Shown piece by piece: positions 18,655 to 30,576 of a stretch of DNA of 64,000 nucleotides; position 1 is the first letter of the stretch; each line of letters starts with the position of its first letter. The DNA is taken from contig NZ_JAELXT010000015.1 in the NCBI RefSeq assembly GCF_016427565.1, positions 40,705 through 104,704 on the forward strand. The letters are read 5' to 3'. The notes beneath the pieces were generated by a model. The model was not told the origin of the DNA and did no database searches. It saw only the letters and a list, made by a program, of their open reading frames with translations. The position numbers and the translations under genes were made by a program. The stretch comes from Microvirga splendida (GTDB lineage Bacteria; Pseudomonadota; Alphaproteobacteria; Rhizobiales; Beijerinckiaceae).

Positions 18655-19956
18655 ATGCTTCAGGACAGAGATCGTATCTTCACCAACCTCTACGGCTTCC
18701 ATTCGCCGGACCTCCAGGCCGCGAAGATGCGCGGCGCATGGGACGGAACCAAGTTCCTCCTGGAGCAGGGCCGCGACTGGATCGTCAACGAGATGAAGGC
18801 GTCCGGCCTGCGGGGCCGCGGCGGCGCAGGCTTCCCCACGGGCCTGAAATGGTCCTTCATGCCCAAGCAGTCGGACGGCCGTCCGCACTATCTGGTCGTG
18901 AACGCCGACGAGTCGGAGCCCGGCACCTGTAAGGACCGCGAGATCATGCGGAACGATCCGCATCTTCTCGTCGAGGGCTGCCTTCTCGCCTCCTTCGCCA
19001 TGGGCGCCCACGCTGCCTACATCTACATCCGCGGCGAGTACGTAGCCGAGCGGTACGCGCTCCAGCGGGCGGTGGACGAGGCCTACGAGGCCAAGCTCAT
19101 CGGCAAGGATAACATCCACGGCTATCCCTTCGACCTCTACGTTCACCACGGCGCAGGCGCTTATATCTGCGGCGAGGAGACGGCTCTGATCGAGAGCATG
19201 GAGGGCAAGAAGGGAATGCCGCGCCTGAAGCCGCCGTTCCCGGCCAATATGGGCCTCTACGGCTGCCCGACGACCGTGAACAATGTCGAGTCCATCGCGG
19301 TTGCCGGCACGATCCTTCGCCGTGGCGCCGCCTGGTTCTCCGGCATCGGCCGTCCGAACAACGTGGGCACCAAGCTCTTCTGCGTGTCGGGCCACGTGAA
19401 CAAGCCCTGCAACGTGGAGGAGGCCATGGGCCTCACCTTCCGCGAGCTGATCGACCGCCACTGCGGTGGCATCCGCGGCGGTTGGGACAACCTGCTCGGC
19501 GTCATTCCGGGCGGCTCGTCGGTTCCAATCGTTCCGGCCGAGCAGATCGCCGATGCCTACATGGACTTCGACACTCTGCGTAATCTGAAGTCGGGTCTGG
19601 GCACCGCCGCCGTGATCGTGATGGACAAGTCCACGGATATCGTGCGCGCCATCGCCCGCCTCGCCTACTTCTACAAGCACGAGAGCTGCGGCCAGTGCAC
19701 CCCGTGCCGCGAGGGCACGGGCTGGATGTGGCGCGTGCTCACCCGCATGGCCGAGGGTCGTGCTCAGAAGCGCGAGATCGACATGCTCCTCGAAGTCTCG
19801 ACCCAGATCGAAGGCCATACCATCTGCGCGCTCGGCGACGCGGCGGCATGGCCGGTCCAGGGTCTGATCCGCCACTTCCGTCATGAGATCGAGAAGCGGA
19901 TCGACGATTACGCGGCGAACCCGCATTCCGAATCCGTCATGATCGCGGCGGAGTGA
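18655..19956 (+). CDS. nuoF: NADH-quinone oxidoreductase subunit F
   Basis: NuoF binds NADH, FMN and cluster N3. Visible are the NADH site [16 protein letters not shown], the FMN segment [15 protein letters not shown] and the [4Fe-4S] motif [15 protein letters not shown] with a fourth Cys in TICALGD. At 433 residues it is standard. The stop is 8 bases before the nuoG ATG. Confidence 0.97.
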   Translation: MLQDRDRIFTNLYGFHSPDLQAAKMRGAWDGTKFLLEQGRDWIVNEMKASGLRGRGGAGFPTGLKWSFMPKQSDGRPHYLVVNADESEPGTCKDREIMRNDPHLLVEGCLLASFAMGAHAAYIYIRGEYVAERYALQRAVDEAYEAKLIGKDNIHGYPFDLYVHHGAGAYICGEETALIESMEGKKGMPRLKPPFPANMGLYGCPTTVNNVESIAVAGTILRRGAAWFSGIGRPNNVGTKLFCVSGHVNKPCNVEEAMGLTFRELIDRHCGGIRGGWDNLLGVIPGGSSVPIVPAEQIADAYMDFDTLRNLKSGLGTAAVIVMDKSTDIVRAIARLAYFYKHESCGQCTPCREGTGWMWRVLTRMAEGRAQKREIDMLLEVSTQIEGHTICALGDAAAWPVQGLIRHFRHEIEKRIDDYAANPHSESVMIAAE

Positions 19957-19964
19957 GATTGAAG

Positions 19965-22043
19965 ATGACGAAAATCATCGTTGATGGCGTCGAGGTCGAC
20001 GTTCCTGCGGAATACACCCTGCTCCAGGCCGCCGAAATGGCCGGGGCGGAAATTCCGCGCTTCTGCTACCACGAGCGGCTCTCGATTGCCGGCAACTGCC
20101 GCATGTGCCTCGTCGAGGTGAAGGGCGCGCCGAAGCCGGTCGCCTCCTGCGCCTGGGGCGTGCGTGACTGCCGTCCGGGCCCGAACGGCGAGCCGCCGGA
20201 AATCTCCACCAAGTCGCCGACGGTCAAGAAGGCGCGGGAAGGGGTGATGGAGTTCCTCCTCATCAACCACCCGCTCGACTGCCCGATCTGCGACCAGGGC
20301 GGCCAGTGCGACCTGCAGGATCAGGCCATGGCCTACGGGGTCGACACCAGCCGCTTCCACGAGAACAAGCGCGCGGTGACCGACAAGTACCTCGGCCCGC
20401 TGGTGCGTACCTCCATGAACCGGTGCATCCACTGCACCCGCTGCGTGCGCTTCACGGCCGAAGTGGCCGGCGTGCCGGATCTCGGCGCCCTGTGGCGCGG
20501 CGAGGACATGGAGATCACGAGCTATCTCGAGAAGGCCCTCGGCTCCGAGCTGCAGGCCAACGTGGCGGATCTCTGCCCGGTCGGCGCCCTGACCCACAAG
20601 CCGGAATCCTACCATTACCGTCCCTGGGAGCTCACCAAGACCGACTCCGTCGACGTGATGGACGCTGTCGGCTCCTCCATCCGCGTCGATTCCCGTGGCC
20701 GCGAGGTCATGCGCATCCTGCCGCGCGTGAACGAGGCTGTGAACGAGGAGTGGATCACCGACAAGACCCGCCAGATCGTGGACGGCCTGCGCCTCCAGCG
20801 CCTCGACCGCCCCTTTGTGCGGGAGAACGGCCGCCTGCGCCCTGCCTCCTGGCAGGAGGCCTTCGCCACCATTGCTGCCCGCGTGAAGGGTACGGACCCC
20901 AAGCGCATCGGCGCCATCGTGGGCGATCTCGCTGCGGTCGAGGAGATGTATGCCCTGAAGCTCCTCATGGAGAGCCTCGGCGTCACCAACATCGACGCCC
21001 GCCAGGACGGCAGCGTGCTGACCCCGGTCTATGGCCGCGGATCGTATCTGTTCAATACCACCATCACCGGCATCGAGGATGCGGACGCGATCCTGATCGT
21101 GGGCTCGAACCCGCGCATCGAGGCCTCGTTGGTCAATGTGCGTATCCGCAAGCGCTGGCGCGCGGCTCCGCCGCCGATCGCGATGATCGGCGAGCATGCG
21201 GACCTGACCTACCCCTACGAATATCTCGGCGCCGGACCGGAGACACTCTCCGAACTCGCCTCCGGCCGCCACAGCTTCATCGAGAAGCTCCGTGGCGCCG
21301 AGCGCCCGCTGATCGTCGTGGGGCAGGGGGCTCTCTCTCGCCCGGACGGTCTCGCGGTTCTCTCAGCCGTCGCTCAGCTCGCCCGCGACGTGGGTGCCGT
21401 GAAGGACGGCTGGAACGGCTTCTCGGTTCTGCACACCGCCGCGTCCCGCGTCGGCGCTCTCGATCTCGGCCTCGTGCCGGGCGAGTGGGGGCTGAACGCC
21501 CAGACCATGGCCCAGGGCGAAGTGGACGTTCTGTTCAACCTCGGGGCCGACGAGATCGATGTCGCTCCCGGCGCCTTCGTGATCTACCAGGGCACCCACG
21601 GCGACCGTGGCGCGCACCGTGCGGACGTGATCCTGCCGGCCGCGACCTATACGGAGAAGTCTGGCACCTACGTGAACACGGAAGGCCGGGTCCAGCTCGC
21701 CAACCGGGCCGCCTTCGCGCCCGGCGAGGCTCGCGAGGACTGGGCGATCCTGCGTGCGCTGTCGGACGTGCTCGGTCATCGCCTGCCGTTCGACTCGCTG
21801 AATGCCCTGCGCGCCAAGCTCTATGCGCAGTACCCGCATTTCGCCGCGATCGAGACGGTTCAGCCGGCCGACGGTTTCGCTGCGGTCCAGGCGCTGGCCA
21901 ATATCGGCGGCACCCCGGGGCGCGAACCTTTCGCGAGCCCGGTGACGGACTTCTATCTCACGAACCCGATTGCCCGCGCCTCCGGCGTCATGGCCGAGTG
22001 CTCCGCGCTCGCCCGTGAGCTGAAGCTCGAGGCGGCTGAGTAA
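19965..22043 (+). CDS. nuoG: NADH-quinone oxidoreductase subunit G
   Basis: NuoG is the 75-kDa Fe-S subunit of the peripheral arm. The N-terminal [2Fe-2S] domain shows CYHERLSIAGNCRMCLVEV, then a His-Cys cluster motif HPLDCPICDQGGQCDLQD and CIHCTRCVRF. A molybdopterin-oxidoreductase-like domain without cofactor makes up the rest. I prefer ATG 19965 (MTKIIVDGVEVDVP) over an in-frame GTG at 19953 that overlaps nuoF. At 692 residues it matches alphaproteobacterial NuoG. Confidence 0.96.
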   Translation: MTKIIVDGVEVDVPAEYTLLQAAEMAGAEIPRFCYHERLSIAGNCRMCLVEVKGAPKPVASCAWGVRDCRPGPNGEPPEISTKSPTVKKAREGVMEFLLINHPLDCPICDQGGQCDLQDQAMAYGVDTSRFHENKRAVTDKYLGPLVRTSMNRCIHCTRCVRFTAEVAGVPDLGALWRGEDMEITSYLEKALGSELQANVADLCPVGALTHKPESYHYRPWELTKTDSVDVMDAVGSSIRVDSRGREVMRILPRVNEAVNEEWITDKTRQIVDGLRLQRLDRPFVRENGRLRPASWQEAFATIAARVKGTDPKRIGAIVGDLAAVEEMYALKLLMESLGVTNIDARQDGSVLTPVYGRGSYLFNTTITGIEDADAILIVGSNPRIEASLVNVRIRKRWRAAPPPIAMIGEHADLTYPYEYLGAGPETLSELASGRHSFIEKLRGAERPLIVVGQGALSRPDGLAVLSAVAQLARDVGAVKDGWNGFSVLHTAASRVGALDLGLVPGEWGLNAQTMAQGEVDVLFNLGADEIDVAPGAFVIYQGTHGDRGAHRADVILPAATYTEKSGTYVNTEGRVQLANRAAFAPGEAREDWAILRALSDVLGHRLPFDSLNALRAKLYAQYPHFAAIETVQPADGFAAVQALANIGGTPGREPFASPVTDFYLTNPIARASGVMAECSALARELKLEAAE

Positions 22044-22055
22044 GAGGAACGGATC

Positions 22056-23081
22056 ATGGAATTAGGGGACATCCTCCTCGCCGTCGCGATCATGCTGGGC
22101 AAGAGCCTGCTCATGCTGGTCGCGCTTCTCATCTTCATCGCCTATGCGCTTTATGCCGACCGCAAGGTTTGGGCGGCGGTTCAGCTGCGCCGCGGCCCGA
22201 ACGTGGTCGGTCCCTGGGGCCTGTTCCAGTCCTTCGCCGATCTGCTCAAGTTCGTGCTGAAGGAGCCGGTGATTCCGGCGCCTGCCAACAAGGGCATGTT
22301 CCTCTTGGCCCCGCTGGTGATGTGCACCCTGTCGCTCGCGGCCTGGGCGGTGATTCCGCTCAATGCCGGCTGGGCCATCGCCGACATCAACGTGGGCATC
22401 CTCTACATCTTCGCGATCTCGTCGCTCGGCGTCTACGGCGTCATCATGGGCGGCTGGGCTTCGAACTCGAAGTATCCGTTCCTCGGCGCCCTTCGCTCGG
22501 CGGCCCAGATGGTCTCCTACGAGGTCTCCATCGGCTTCGTGATCGTGACGGTGCTCATGTGCGCCGGAACCCTGAACCTGTCGGCCATCGTGGAGTCGCA
22601 GAACACCGGCCTCGGCATCCTGGGCTGGTACTGGCTGCCGCTCTTCCCGATGTTCGTGGTGTTCTTCATCTCGGCCATGGCCGAGACGAACCGTCCGCCC
22701 TTCGACCTGCCTGAGGCCGAATCCGAGCTCGTGGCCGGCTACATGGTGGAGTATTCCTCCACGCCGTACCTGCTCTTCATGCTCGGCGAGTACGTGGCTA
22801 TCATGACCATGTGCGCGCTCGGCACGATCCTGTTCCTCGGCGGCTGGCTGTCGCCGATCCCGTTCGCGCCCTTCACCTGGGTGCCGGGCGTGATCTGGTT
22901 CGTGCTGAAGGCGAGCTTCCTCTTCATCCTCATCGCCATGGTGAAAGCCCTGGTGCCCCGCTACCGCTACGATCAGCTCATGCGCCTCGGCTGGAAGGTC
23001 TTCCTGCCGCTCTCCCTGGCCATGGTCGTCATCGTGGCAGCTGTCCTGATGGTCACCGGCAATGCGCCGGGCGTCCGCTAA
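22056..23081 (+). CDS. nuoH: NADH-quinone oxidoreductase subunit H
   Basis: NuoH is the membrane subunit that docks the quinone module and lines the quinone entry path. The 341-residue protein has eight or more transmembrane segments. It shows the motif [21 protein letters not shown] and the conserved acidic loop [20 protein letters not shown]. It sits 12 bases after nuoG and 12 bases before nuoI. Confidence 0.97.
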   Translation: MELGDILLAVAIMLGKSLLMLVALLIFIAYALYADRKVWAAVQLRRGPNVVGPWGLFQSFADLLKFVLKEPVIPAPANKGMFLLAPLVMCTLSLAAWAVIPLNAGWAIADINVGILYIFAISSLGVYGVIMGGWASNSKYPFLGALRSAAQMVSYEVSIGFVIVTVLMCAGTLNLSAIVESQNTGLGILGWYWLPLFPMFVVFFISAMAETNRPPFDLPEAESELVAGYMVEYSSTPYLLFMLGEYVAIMTMCALGTILFLGGWLSPIPFAPFTWVPGVIWFVLKASFLFILIAMVKALVPRYRYDQLMRLGWKVFLPLSLAMVVIVAAVLMVTGNAPGVR

Positions 23082-23093
23082 AGGAGATCGGCC

Positions 23094-23582
23094 ATGCAGC
23101 TCGACCGCATCGCCCAGTCGCTCCTGCTGAAGGAGTTCGTCTCAGGCTTCATCCTGACGGTGAAGTACTTCTTCAAGCCGAAGGCGACCCTCAACTATCC
23201 GTTCGAGATGAGCCATCGCGGGCCACGCTTCCGGGGTGAGCACGCCCTGCGGCGCTACCCCAACGGCGAAGAACGCTGCATCGCCTGCAAGCTCTGCGAG
23301 GCCATCTGCCCGGCCCAGGCCATCACCATCGAGGCCGGCCCGCGCCGGAACGACGGCACCCGCCGCACGACCCGGTACGACATCGATATGGTGAAGTGCA
23401 TCTATTGCGGCATGTGCCAGGAGGCCTGCCCGGTGGACGCCATCGTGGAGGGGCCGAACTTCGAGTTCTCCGTGGAGACCCGCGAGGAGCTCTACTACGA
23501 CAAGGCCAAGCTTCTCGAGAACGGGGAGCGTTGGGAGCGCGAGATCGCGAAGAACATCGCGAAGTCCGCACCCTACCGCTAA
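23094..23582 (+). CDS. nuoI: NADH-quinone oxidoreductase subunit I
   Basis: NuoI is the peripheral-arm ferredoxin-like subunit that holds two [4Fe-4S] clusters (N6a/N6b). The two motifs [12 protein letters not shown] and [12 protein letters not shown] are intact, preceded by the amphipathic N-terminal segment of the family. At 162 residues it is of normal length. It is followed by a 137-base spacer before nuoJ. Confidence 0.97.
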   Translation: MQLDRIAQSLLLKEFVSGFILTVKYFFKPKATLNYPFEMSHRGPRFRGEHALRRYPNGEERCIACKLCEAICPAQAITIEAGPRRNDGTRRTTRYDIDMVKCIYCGMCQEACPVDAIVEGPNFEFSVETREELYYDKAKLLENGERWEREIAKNIAKSAPYR

Positions 23583-23618
23583 GGGCGCTTTGCCCGGCAA
23601 GGGCAGGGGGCAAGCAGT

Positions 23619-23708
23619 TCCGGCGGGTTGTCCCCGCCGGATTCGGAATTTATAGACAGGCCGCCGGATTCTCCGGGGCCACGTCGGAAGGGGCCGCTCT
23701 TTAGCGGC
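23619..23708 (+). other. Hairpins in the nuoI-nuoJ spacer
   Basis: TCCGGCGGG (23619-23627) pairs with CCCGCCGGA (23633-23641), followed by TTCGGAATTTATAG. A second hairpin GCCGCT-cttt-AGCGGC lies at 23693-23708. They divide the operon between peripheral-arm genes (A-I) and membrane-arm genes (J-N) and may attenuate or protect mRNA ends. Confidence 0.5.
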
Positions 23709-23719
23709 TTAAGCTGAGC

Positions 23720-24334
23720 ATGACGGTTACCGCCGCCTTCTTCTATCTGTTCGCGACCATCACGATCGCCTCCGGTTTCATGGTGATTGCCTCCCGCAAT
23801 CCCGTGCAGTCGGTGCTCTTCCTCATCCTGGCCTTCGTGAATGCGGCGGGCCTGTTCCTGCTGATGGGAGCCGAGTTCCTGGCGATGATCCTGGTGATCG
23901 TCTACGTAGGCGCGGTCGCGGTGCTGTTCCTCTTCGTCGTCATGATGCTCGACGTGGACTTTGCGGCGCTTCGCCAGGGCTTCCTGCAGTACCTGCCCAT
24001 CGGCGGCCTGATCGGGTTGATCCTTCTGCTCGAGCTGATCCTGGTAGTTGGCACCTACACCATTGACCCCCGTCTGGTCCTGACCCCGGTCGTGCCAATC
24101 CCGGCTGCCGACATCATGACCAACACCGAAGCGATCGGGCAGGTGCTCTACACCCGGTTCTTCTATTTCTTCCAGGCAGCCGGCCTGATCCTGCTGGTTG
24201 CGATGATCGGGGCCATCGTCCTGACCCTCCGCGAGCGGGTCGGCGTGCGCCGCCAGGATATTTCCAAGCAGAACGCCCGGACGCAGGAGACTGCCGTCGA
24301 GGTGCGGAAGGTTCCCTTCCGCCAGGGCATCTAA
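23720..24334 (+). CDS. nuoJ: NADH-quinone oxidoreductase subunit J
   Basis: NuoJ is a membrane-arm subunit with five transmembrane segments. Its broken TM3 links the quinone site to the proton pumps. Family segments are [20 protein letters not shown] and [20 protein letters not shown]. At 204 residues it is of typical length. nuoK follows after 11 bases. Confidence 0.96.
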   Translation: MTVTAAFFYLFATITIASGFMVIASRNPVQSVLFLILAFVNAAGLFLLMGAEFLAMILVIVYVGAVAVLFLFVVMMLDVDFAALRQGFLQYLPIGGLIGLILLLELILVVGTYTIDPRLVLTPVVPIPAADIMTNTEAIGQVLYTRFFYFFQAAGLILLVAMIGAIVLTLRERVGVRRQDISKQNARTQETAVEVRKVPFRQGI

Positions 24335-24345
24335 GGAGGCACGCC

Positions 24346-24654
24346 ATGGTTATCGGACTGGGTCATTATCTCACCGTCGCGGCCGTGCTCTTCACGCTGG
24401 GCGTGTTCGGCATCTTCATCAACCGGAAGAACGTGATCGTCATCCTGATGTCCATCGAGCTGATCCTGCTCGCCGTGAACATCAACATGGTGGCCTTCTC
24501 GACCCACCTGAACGACATCGTCGGCCAAGTCTTCGCCATGCTGATCCTCACGGTTGCGGCGGCGGAGGCGGCCATCGGCCTGGCCATTCTGGTGGTCTTC
24601 TTCCGCAATCGCGGCTCCATCGCGGTTGAAGACGTCAACATGATGAGGGGCTAG
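24346..24654 (+). CDS. nuoK: NADH-quinone oxidoreductase subunit K
   Basis: NuoK is a 102-residue membrane subunit with three transmembrane helices carrying the pumping glutamates: [12 protein letters not shown] and [13 protein letters not shown]. Length and motifs are standard. Just past its stop lies a dispersed palindromic repeat that separates it from nuoL. Confidence 0.97.
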   Translation: MVIGLGHYLTVAAVLFTLGVFGIFINRKNVIVILMSIELILLAVNINMVAFSTHLNDIVGQVFAMLILTVAAAEAAIGLAILVVFFRNRGSIAVEDVNMMRG

Positions 24655-24655
24655 G

Positions 24656-24702
24656 AGCATGATTCAGAAAAGTGGGAACCGGTTTTCTGAACAAAATCAT
24701 GC
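24656..24702. repeat. Dispersed palindromic repeat, family A copy 2, between nuoK and nuoL
   Basis: AGCATGATT and AATCATGC bound a 47-base element containing AGAAAAGTGGGAACCGGTTT. It is the opposite-orientation relative of the copy at 11887-11933. It begins one base after the nuoK stop codon, inside an otherwise tight operon. Confidence 0.82.
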
Positions 24703-24742
24703 GTCAGCTGTAAGCCCGAACGGACCGGCGAAGTAAACGAAC

Positions 24743-26784
<2,042 letters not shown>

Positions 26785-26785
<1 letters not shown>

Positions 26786-28296
26786 TGTTCGGCTTCGGCA
26801 TCCTCTCCGGCCTTCTCATTCTCCCGCTTGTCGGAGCGGCCTTCATCCTGACCCTGCGCGGCGACAGCGAGGCGGCTCGCTCCAACGCCCGCTGGGCGGC
26901 GCTTGCAACGACGATCGCGACCTTCCTGCTGTCGCTCGTCGCCTGGGCGCGTTTCGACACGGCCACTTCAGCGTTCCAGCTTGTGGAAAGCCACGTCTGG
27001 CTGACCGAGACCATCCGGTTCAAGCTCGGCGTCGACGGCTTCTCCATGCCGCTGATCCTGCTCACCACGTTCCTGATGCCGTTCTGCATCCTGGCTTCCT
27101 GGGAGTCGATCGGGCACCGGGTGAAGGAATACTTCGTCGCCTTCCTGGTCCTTGAGACCACGATGATCGGCGTGTTCTGCGCCCTCGACCTCGTGCTGTT
27201 CTACCTGTTCTTCGAGGCAGGCCTGATCCCGATGTTCCTCATCATCGGCATCTGGGGCGGCAAGCGGCGCATCTACGCGAGCTTCAAGTTCTTCCTCTAC
27301 ACGCTGCTCGGCTCCGTGCTGATGCTGCTCGCCATCATGGCCATGTACTGGCAGGCGGGCACCACCGACATCCCGACCCTGCTGGCGTTCAACTTCGCGT
27401 CGAACCTGCAGACCTGGCTGTGGCTCGCCTTCTTCGCCTCGTTCGCCGTGAAGATGCCCATGTGGCCGGTCCACACCTGGCTTCCGGACGCCCACGTTGA
27501 GGCGCCGACCGCAGGCTCGGTGATCCTGGCCGGCGTCCTGCTGAAGATGGGCGGCTACGGCTTCATCCGAGTTTCCCTACCGATGTTCCCCGAGGCATCG
27601 GAGTATTTTGCCCCCTTGGTCTTCGCGCTCTCTGTCATCGCGATCGTCTACACCTCGCTGGTCGCCCTGATGCAGGAGGACATCAAGAAGCTCATCGCCT
27701 ATTCGTCGGTGGCGCATATGGGCTTCGTGACCATGGGCCTGTTCAGCATGAATGAGCAGGGCATCCAGGGCGCCATGTTCACCATGATCTCCCACGGCCT
27801 CATCTCCGGCGCGCTCTTCCTCTGCGTGGGCGTCATCTACGACCGGATGCACACCCGCGAGATCAAGGCCTATGGCGGCCTTGTGAACCGGATGCCCATG
27901 TATGCGGTGGTGTTCCTGATCCTGACTATGGCCAACGTGGCCCTGCCGGGCACCTCCGGCTTCGTCGGCGAGTTCCTCACCCTGATGGGAGCCTTCCGGT
28001 CCAACACCTGGGTGGCGTTCTTCGCGACCACGGGCGTGATCCTGTCGGCTGCGTATGCGCTCTGGCTCTACCGACGCGTGGTGTACGGGGAGCTCGACAA
28101 GCCGGCGCTCCAGACGATCACCGACCTGAACCGCCGCGAGATCATCACCTTCGCGCCGCTGATCCTGCTCATCATCTATTACGGCGTGCAGCCCGGTCCG
28201 ATCCTCGACGTCTTCGCGGCACCGACGGAGACGCTTCTCAACAACGTTCAGGCTGCGCTCGCCACCGTGAAAACGGCCGCTGTCGCCGCACACTGA
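26785..28296 (+). CDS. nuoM: NADH-quinone oxidoreductase subunit M
   Basis: NuoM is an antiporter-like proton-pumping subunit of the membrane arm. Motifs are [18 protein letters not shown] with the key Glu, the Lys in [19 protein letters not shown], and [20 protein letters not shown]. At 503 residues with about 14 transmembrane segments it is of normal size. It is coupled to nuoL by a one-base overlap and followed by nuoN after 7 bases. Confidence 0.97.
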
Positions 28297-28303
28297 GGTC
28301 ACG

Positions 28304-29743
28304 ATGAACCCCGCCCTCACCATTCCCGCTTTCGGACCCGTGCTGCCAGAAATCATCCTGGCGGCCGGAGCCCTCATCATGGTCCTGTTCGGCGCCATCC
28401 GTGGCGAGCGGCCCGGCTACGCCATGAACATCATCGCCCTGGCGCTTCTGGCCGTCACCTTCGTGGCGGTGCTGATGCTCCCGTCCGAGCGCATTGAGAC
28501 CATGGGCGGCTCCTTCGTGATCGACGGCTTCGCCAAGTTCATGAAGGCGCTGACGCTCATCGCTTCGGCCGGCGGCGTTATTCTCTCGCTCGACTACATG
28601 CGCCGCGAGGGGATCAGCCGGTTCGAGTACCCGATCCTGATCGTGCTCTCGACCATCGGCATGATGATGGTGATCTCGGCCAATGACCTGATCGCCCTCT
28701 ATATCGGTCTCGAGCTGCTCAGCCTGTCCTCGTATGTGATCGCCGCCTTCGACCGCGACAACGTCCGCTCGACGGAGGCCGGCCTGAAGTACTTCGTGCT
28801 CGGCTCGCTCTCGTCCGGCATGCTGCTCTACGGCTCGTCCCTGGTCTATGGCTTCTCCGGGAGCATCTCGTTCCCGGTCATCGCCACGATCCTTCAGGGC
28901 GATGTCGGCATCGGCGCCATCGTGGGCCTCGTCTTCGTGGCCGCCGGCATCGCCTTCAAGATCTCCGCCGTGCCGTTCCACATGTGGACGCCGGACGTCT
29001 ATGAGGGCTCGCCCACGCCGGTGACCGCCTTTTTCGCCGCCGCTCCCAAGATGGCCGGCATGGCCATGGCCACCCGCGTCTTCATCGATGCCTTCCCGGG
29101 CATCCTGATCCAGTGGCAGCAGATCATCGTCTTCATCTCGATCGCCTCCATGGCGCTCGGCTCCTTCGCGGCCATCGGCCAGCGCAACATCAAGCGCCTG
29201 ATGGCCTATTCCTCCATCGGCAACGTGGGCTATGCGCTGATCGGCCTCGCGACCGGCACGGCGGCAGGCGTTCAGGGCGTCATCGTCTATATGGCGATCT
29301 ATCTCGCCATGACGCTCGGCACCTTCGCGGTGATCCTCGGCCTGCGCCGCGGAAACGTGATGTACGAGACGGTGGACGACCTGTCCGGGATGGCACGCAC
29401 CCATCCGGTGCTCGCCTTCTGCCTCGCCATGATGATGTTCTCGCTCGCGGGTATCCCGCCGCTCGCCGGCTTCTTCGCCAAGTTTGCGGTCTTCAACGCT
29501 GCGATCGAAGCCGATCTGGTGGCTCTTGCCATCATCGGCGTGGTGACGAGCGTGATCGGCGCCTATTACTACCTGCGCATCGTCAAGGTGATGTACTTCG
29601 ATGATCCGGCCGAGCGCTACGATGCCATGCCTGCGGGCGTGAAGTTCGTGCTCGCTCTCTGCAGCATCTTCGTCGTGCTCTTCGGCATCGTTCCGGCGCC
29701 GCTTGTGGCGGCTGCGCGCACGGCCGCAATCTCCCTGTTCTGA
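28304..29743 (+). CDS. nuoN: NADH-quinone oxidoreductase subunit N
   Basis: NuoN is the third antiporter-like pump and the last Complex I gene here. It shows LIALYIGLELLSLSSYVIAA, the Lys-containing ISAVPFHMWTPDVYEGSPTP and RNIKRLMAYSSIGNVGYAL. At 479 residues it is standard. birA starts 2 bases after its stop, so the accessory genes birA-rnj-mce are probably transcribed with the Complex I operon. Confidence 0.97.
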   Translation: MNPALTIPAFGPVLPEIILAAGALIMVLFGAIRGERPGYAMNIIALALLAVTFVAVLMLPSERIETMGGSFVIDGFAKFMKALTLIASAGGVILSLDYMRREGISRFEYPILIVLSTIGMMMVISANDLIALYIGLELLSLSSYVIAAFDRDNVRSTEAGLKYFVLGSLSSGMLLYGSSLVYGFSGSISFPVIATILQGDVGIGAIVGLVFVAAGIAFKISAVPFHMWTPDVYEGSPTPVTAFFAAAPKMAGMAMATRVFIDAFPGILIQWQQIIVFISIASMALGSFAAIGQRNIKRLMAYSSIGNVGYALIGLATGTAAGVQGVIVYMAIYLAMTLGTFAVILGLRRGNVMYETVDDLSGMARTHPVLAFCLAMMMFSLAGIPPLAGFFAKFAVFNAAIEADLVALAIIGVVTSVIGAYYYLRIVKVMYFDDPAERYDAMPAGVKFVLALCSIFVVLFGIVPAPLVAAARTAAISLF

Positions 29744-29745
29744 CC

Positions 29746-30576
29746 GTGCACCTGTCGCCCGAGACCGAGTCTGCCGGATACAGGCTGATCTCCCTCGAGG
29801 CGACAGGCTCGACGAACGACGACGCCCTTCAGGCCGCACGGTCGGGAGATCCAGGACAGCTCTGGATTACCGCCGCCGAGCAGCTTTCGGGCAGGGGGCG
29901 GCACGGCCGGCAATGGTCGTCGCCTCCCGGCAACCTCTATGCCAGCCTGCTGCTGGTCGATCCCTGCGACGTGGCATCTGCACCGCAGCTCGGGTTTGTT
30001 GCTGGCCTCGCCTTGCACGAAGCGGTCGAGACCGTCACGGGCCTCGGTGCTCCGCGTCTCGCCCTCAAGTGGCCGAACGATCTCCTGCTTGACGGCGCCA
30101 AGGTGTCAGGTCTGCTGCTCGAAGGGCACAGGCTGCAGCCGAATGGCCCGCTGGCAATCGTCATCGGCTTCGGAGTGAACGTCTCTTTCGCTCCCTCCGG
30201 CACGCCTTATCCGGCGGCGAGCCTGCAGCAGGTGAGGCCGAGCCTGACCCGCGACGAGGTGTTGCAAGCCCTGTCCGGTGCCTTCGCAAGGGCGTTCGCA
30301 GCGTGGCGGGCTTCATCGCGCATGAATGCGTCCGATCCGTTCGGAGCAATCCGGCGCCTCTGGCTGGAGCGCGCAGCCGGGGTCGGGCAGGAGGTCACGC
30401 TCCGACTGCCCTCCGGCGAGAGGCGCGGTATCTTCGAAGGTCTCGACCGCTTCGGCCGCCTGCAGCTGAAAAGCGCCGCCGGGGTGGAACTCATCGACGC
30501 GGGCGACCTTTATTTTCCCAATTTGCTGCACGATATAGCCAAGCCAAGCGCTGGCGCGAAAAGGTCTCAATCTTAA
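29746..30576 (+). CDS. birA: Biotin--[acetyl-CoA-carboxylase] ligase
   Basis: BirA activates biotin as biotinyl-AMP and attaches it to the biotin carboxyl carrier protein. The catalytic motif is STNDDALQAARSGDPGQLWIT followed by SGRGRHGRQWSSPPGNLYASL (GRGRHGR adenylate loop) and LKWPNDLLLDGAKVSGLLLE. There is no N-terminal DNA-binding domain, so it is a monofunctional ligase and not a repressor. It begins with GTG and overlaps the next start in TAATG. Its place between nuoN and rnj is conserved in Rhizobiales. Confidence 0.93.
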   Translation: MHLSPETESAGYRLISLEATGSTNDDALQAARSGDPGQLWITAAEQLSGRGRHGRQWSSPPGNLYASLLLVDPCDVASAPQLGFVAGLALHEAVETVTGLGAPRLALKWPNDLLLDGAKVSGLLLEGHRLQPNGPLAIVIGFGVNVSFAPSGTPYPAASLQQVRPSLTRDEVLQALSGAFARAFAAWRASSRMNASDPFGAIRRLWLERAAGVGQEVTLRLPSGERRGIFEGLDRFGRLQLKSAAGVELIDAGDLYFPNLLHDIAKPSAGAKRSQS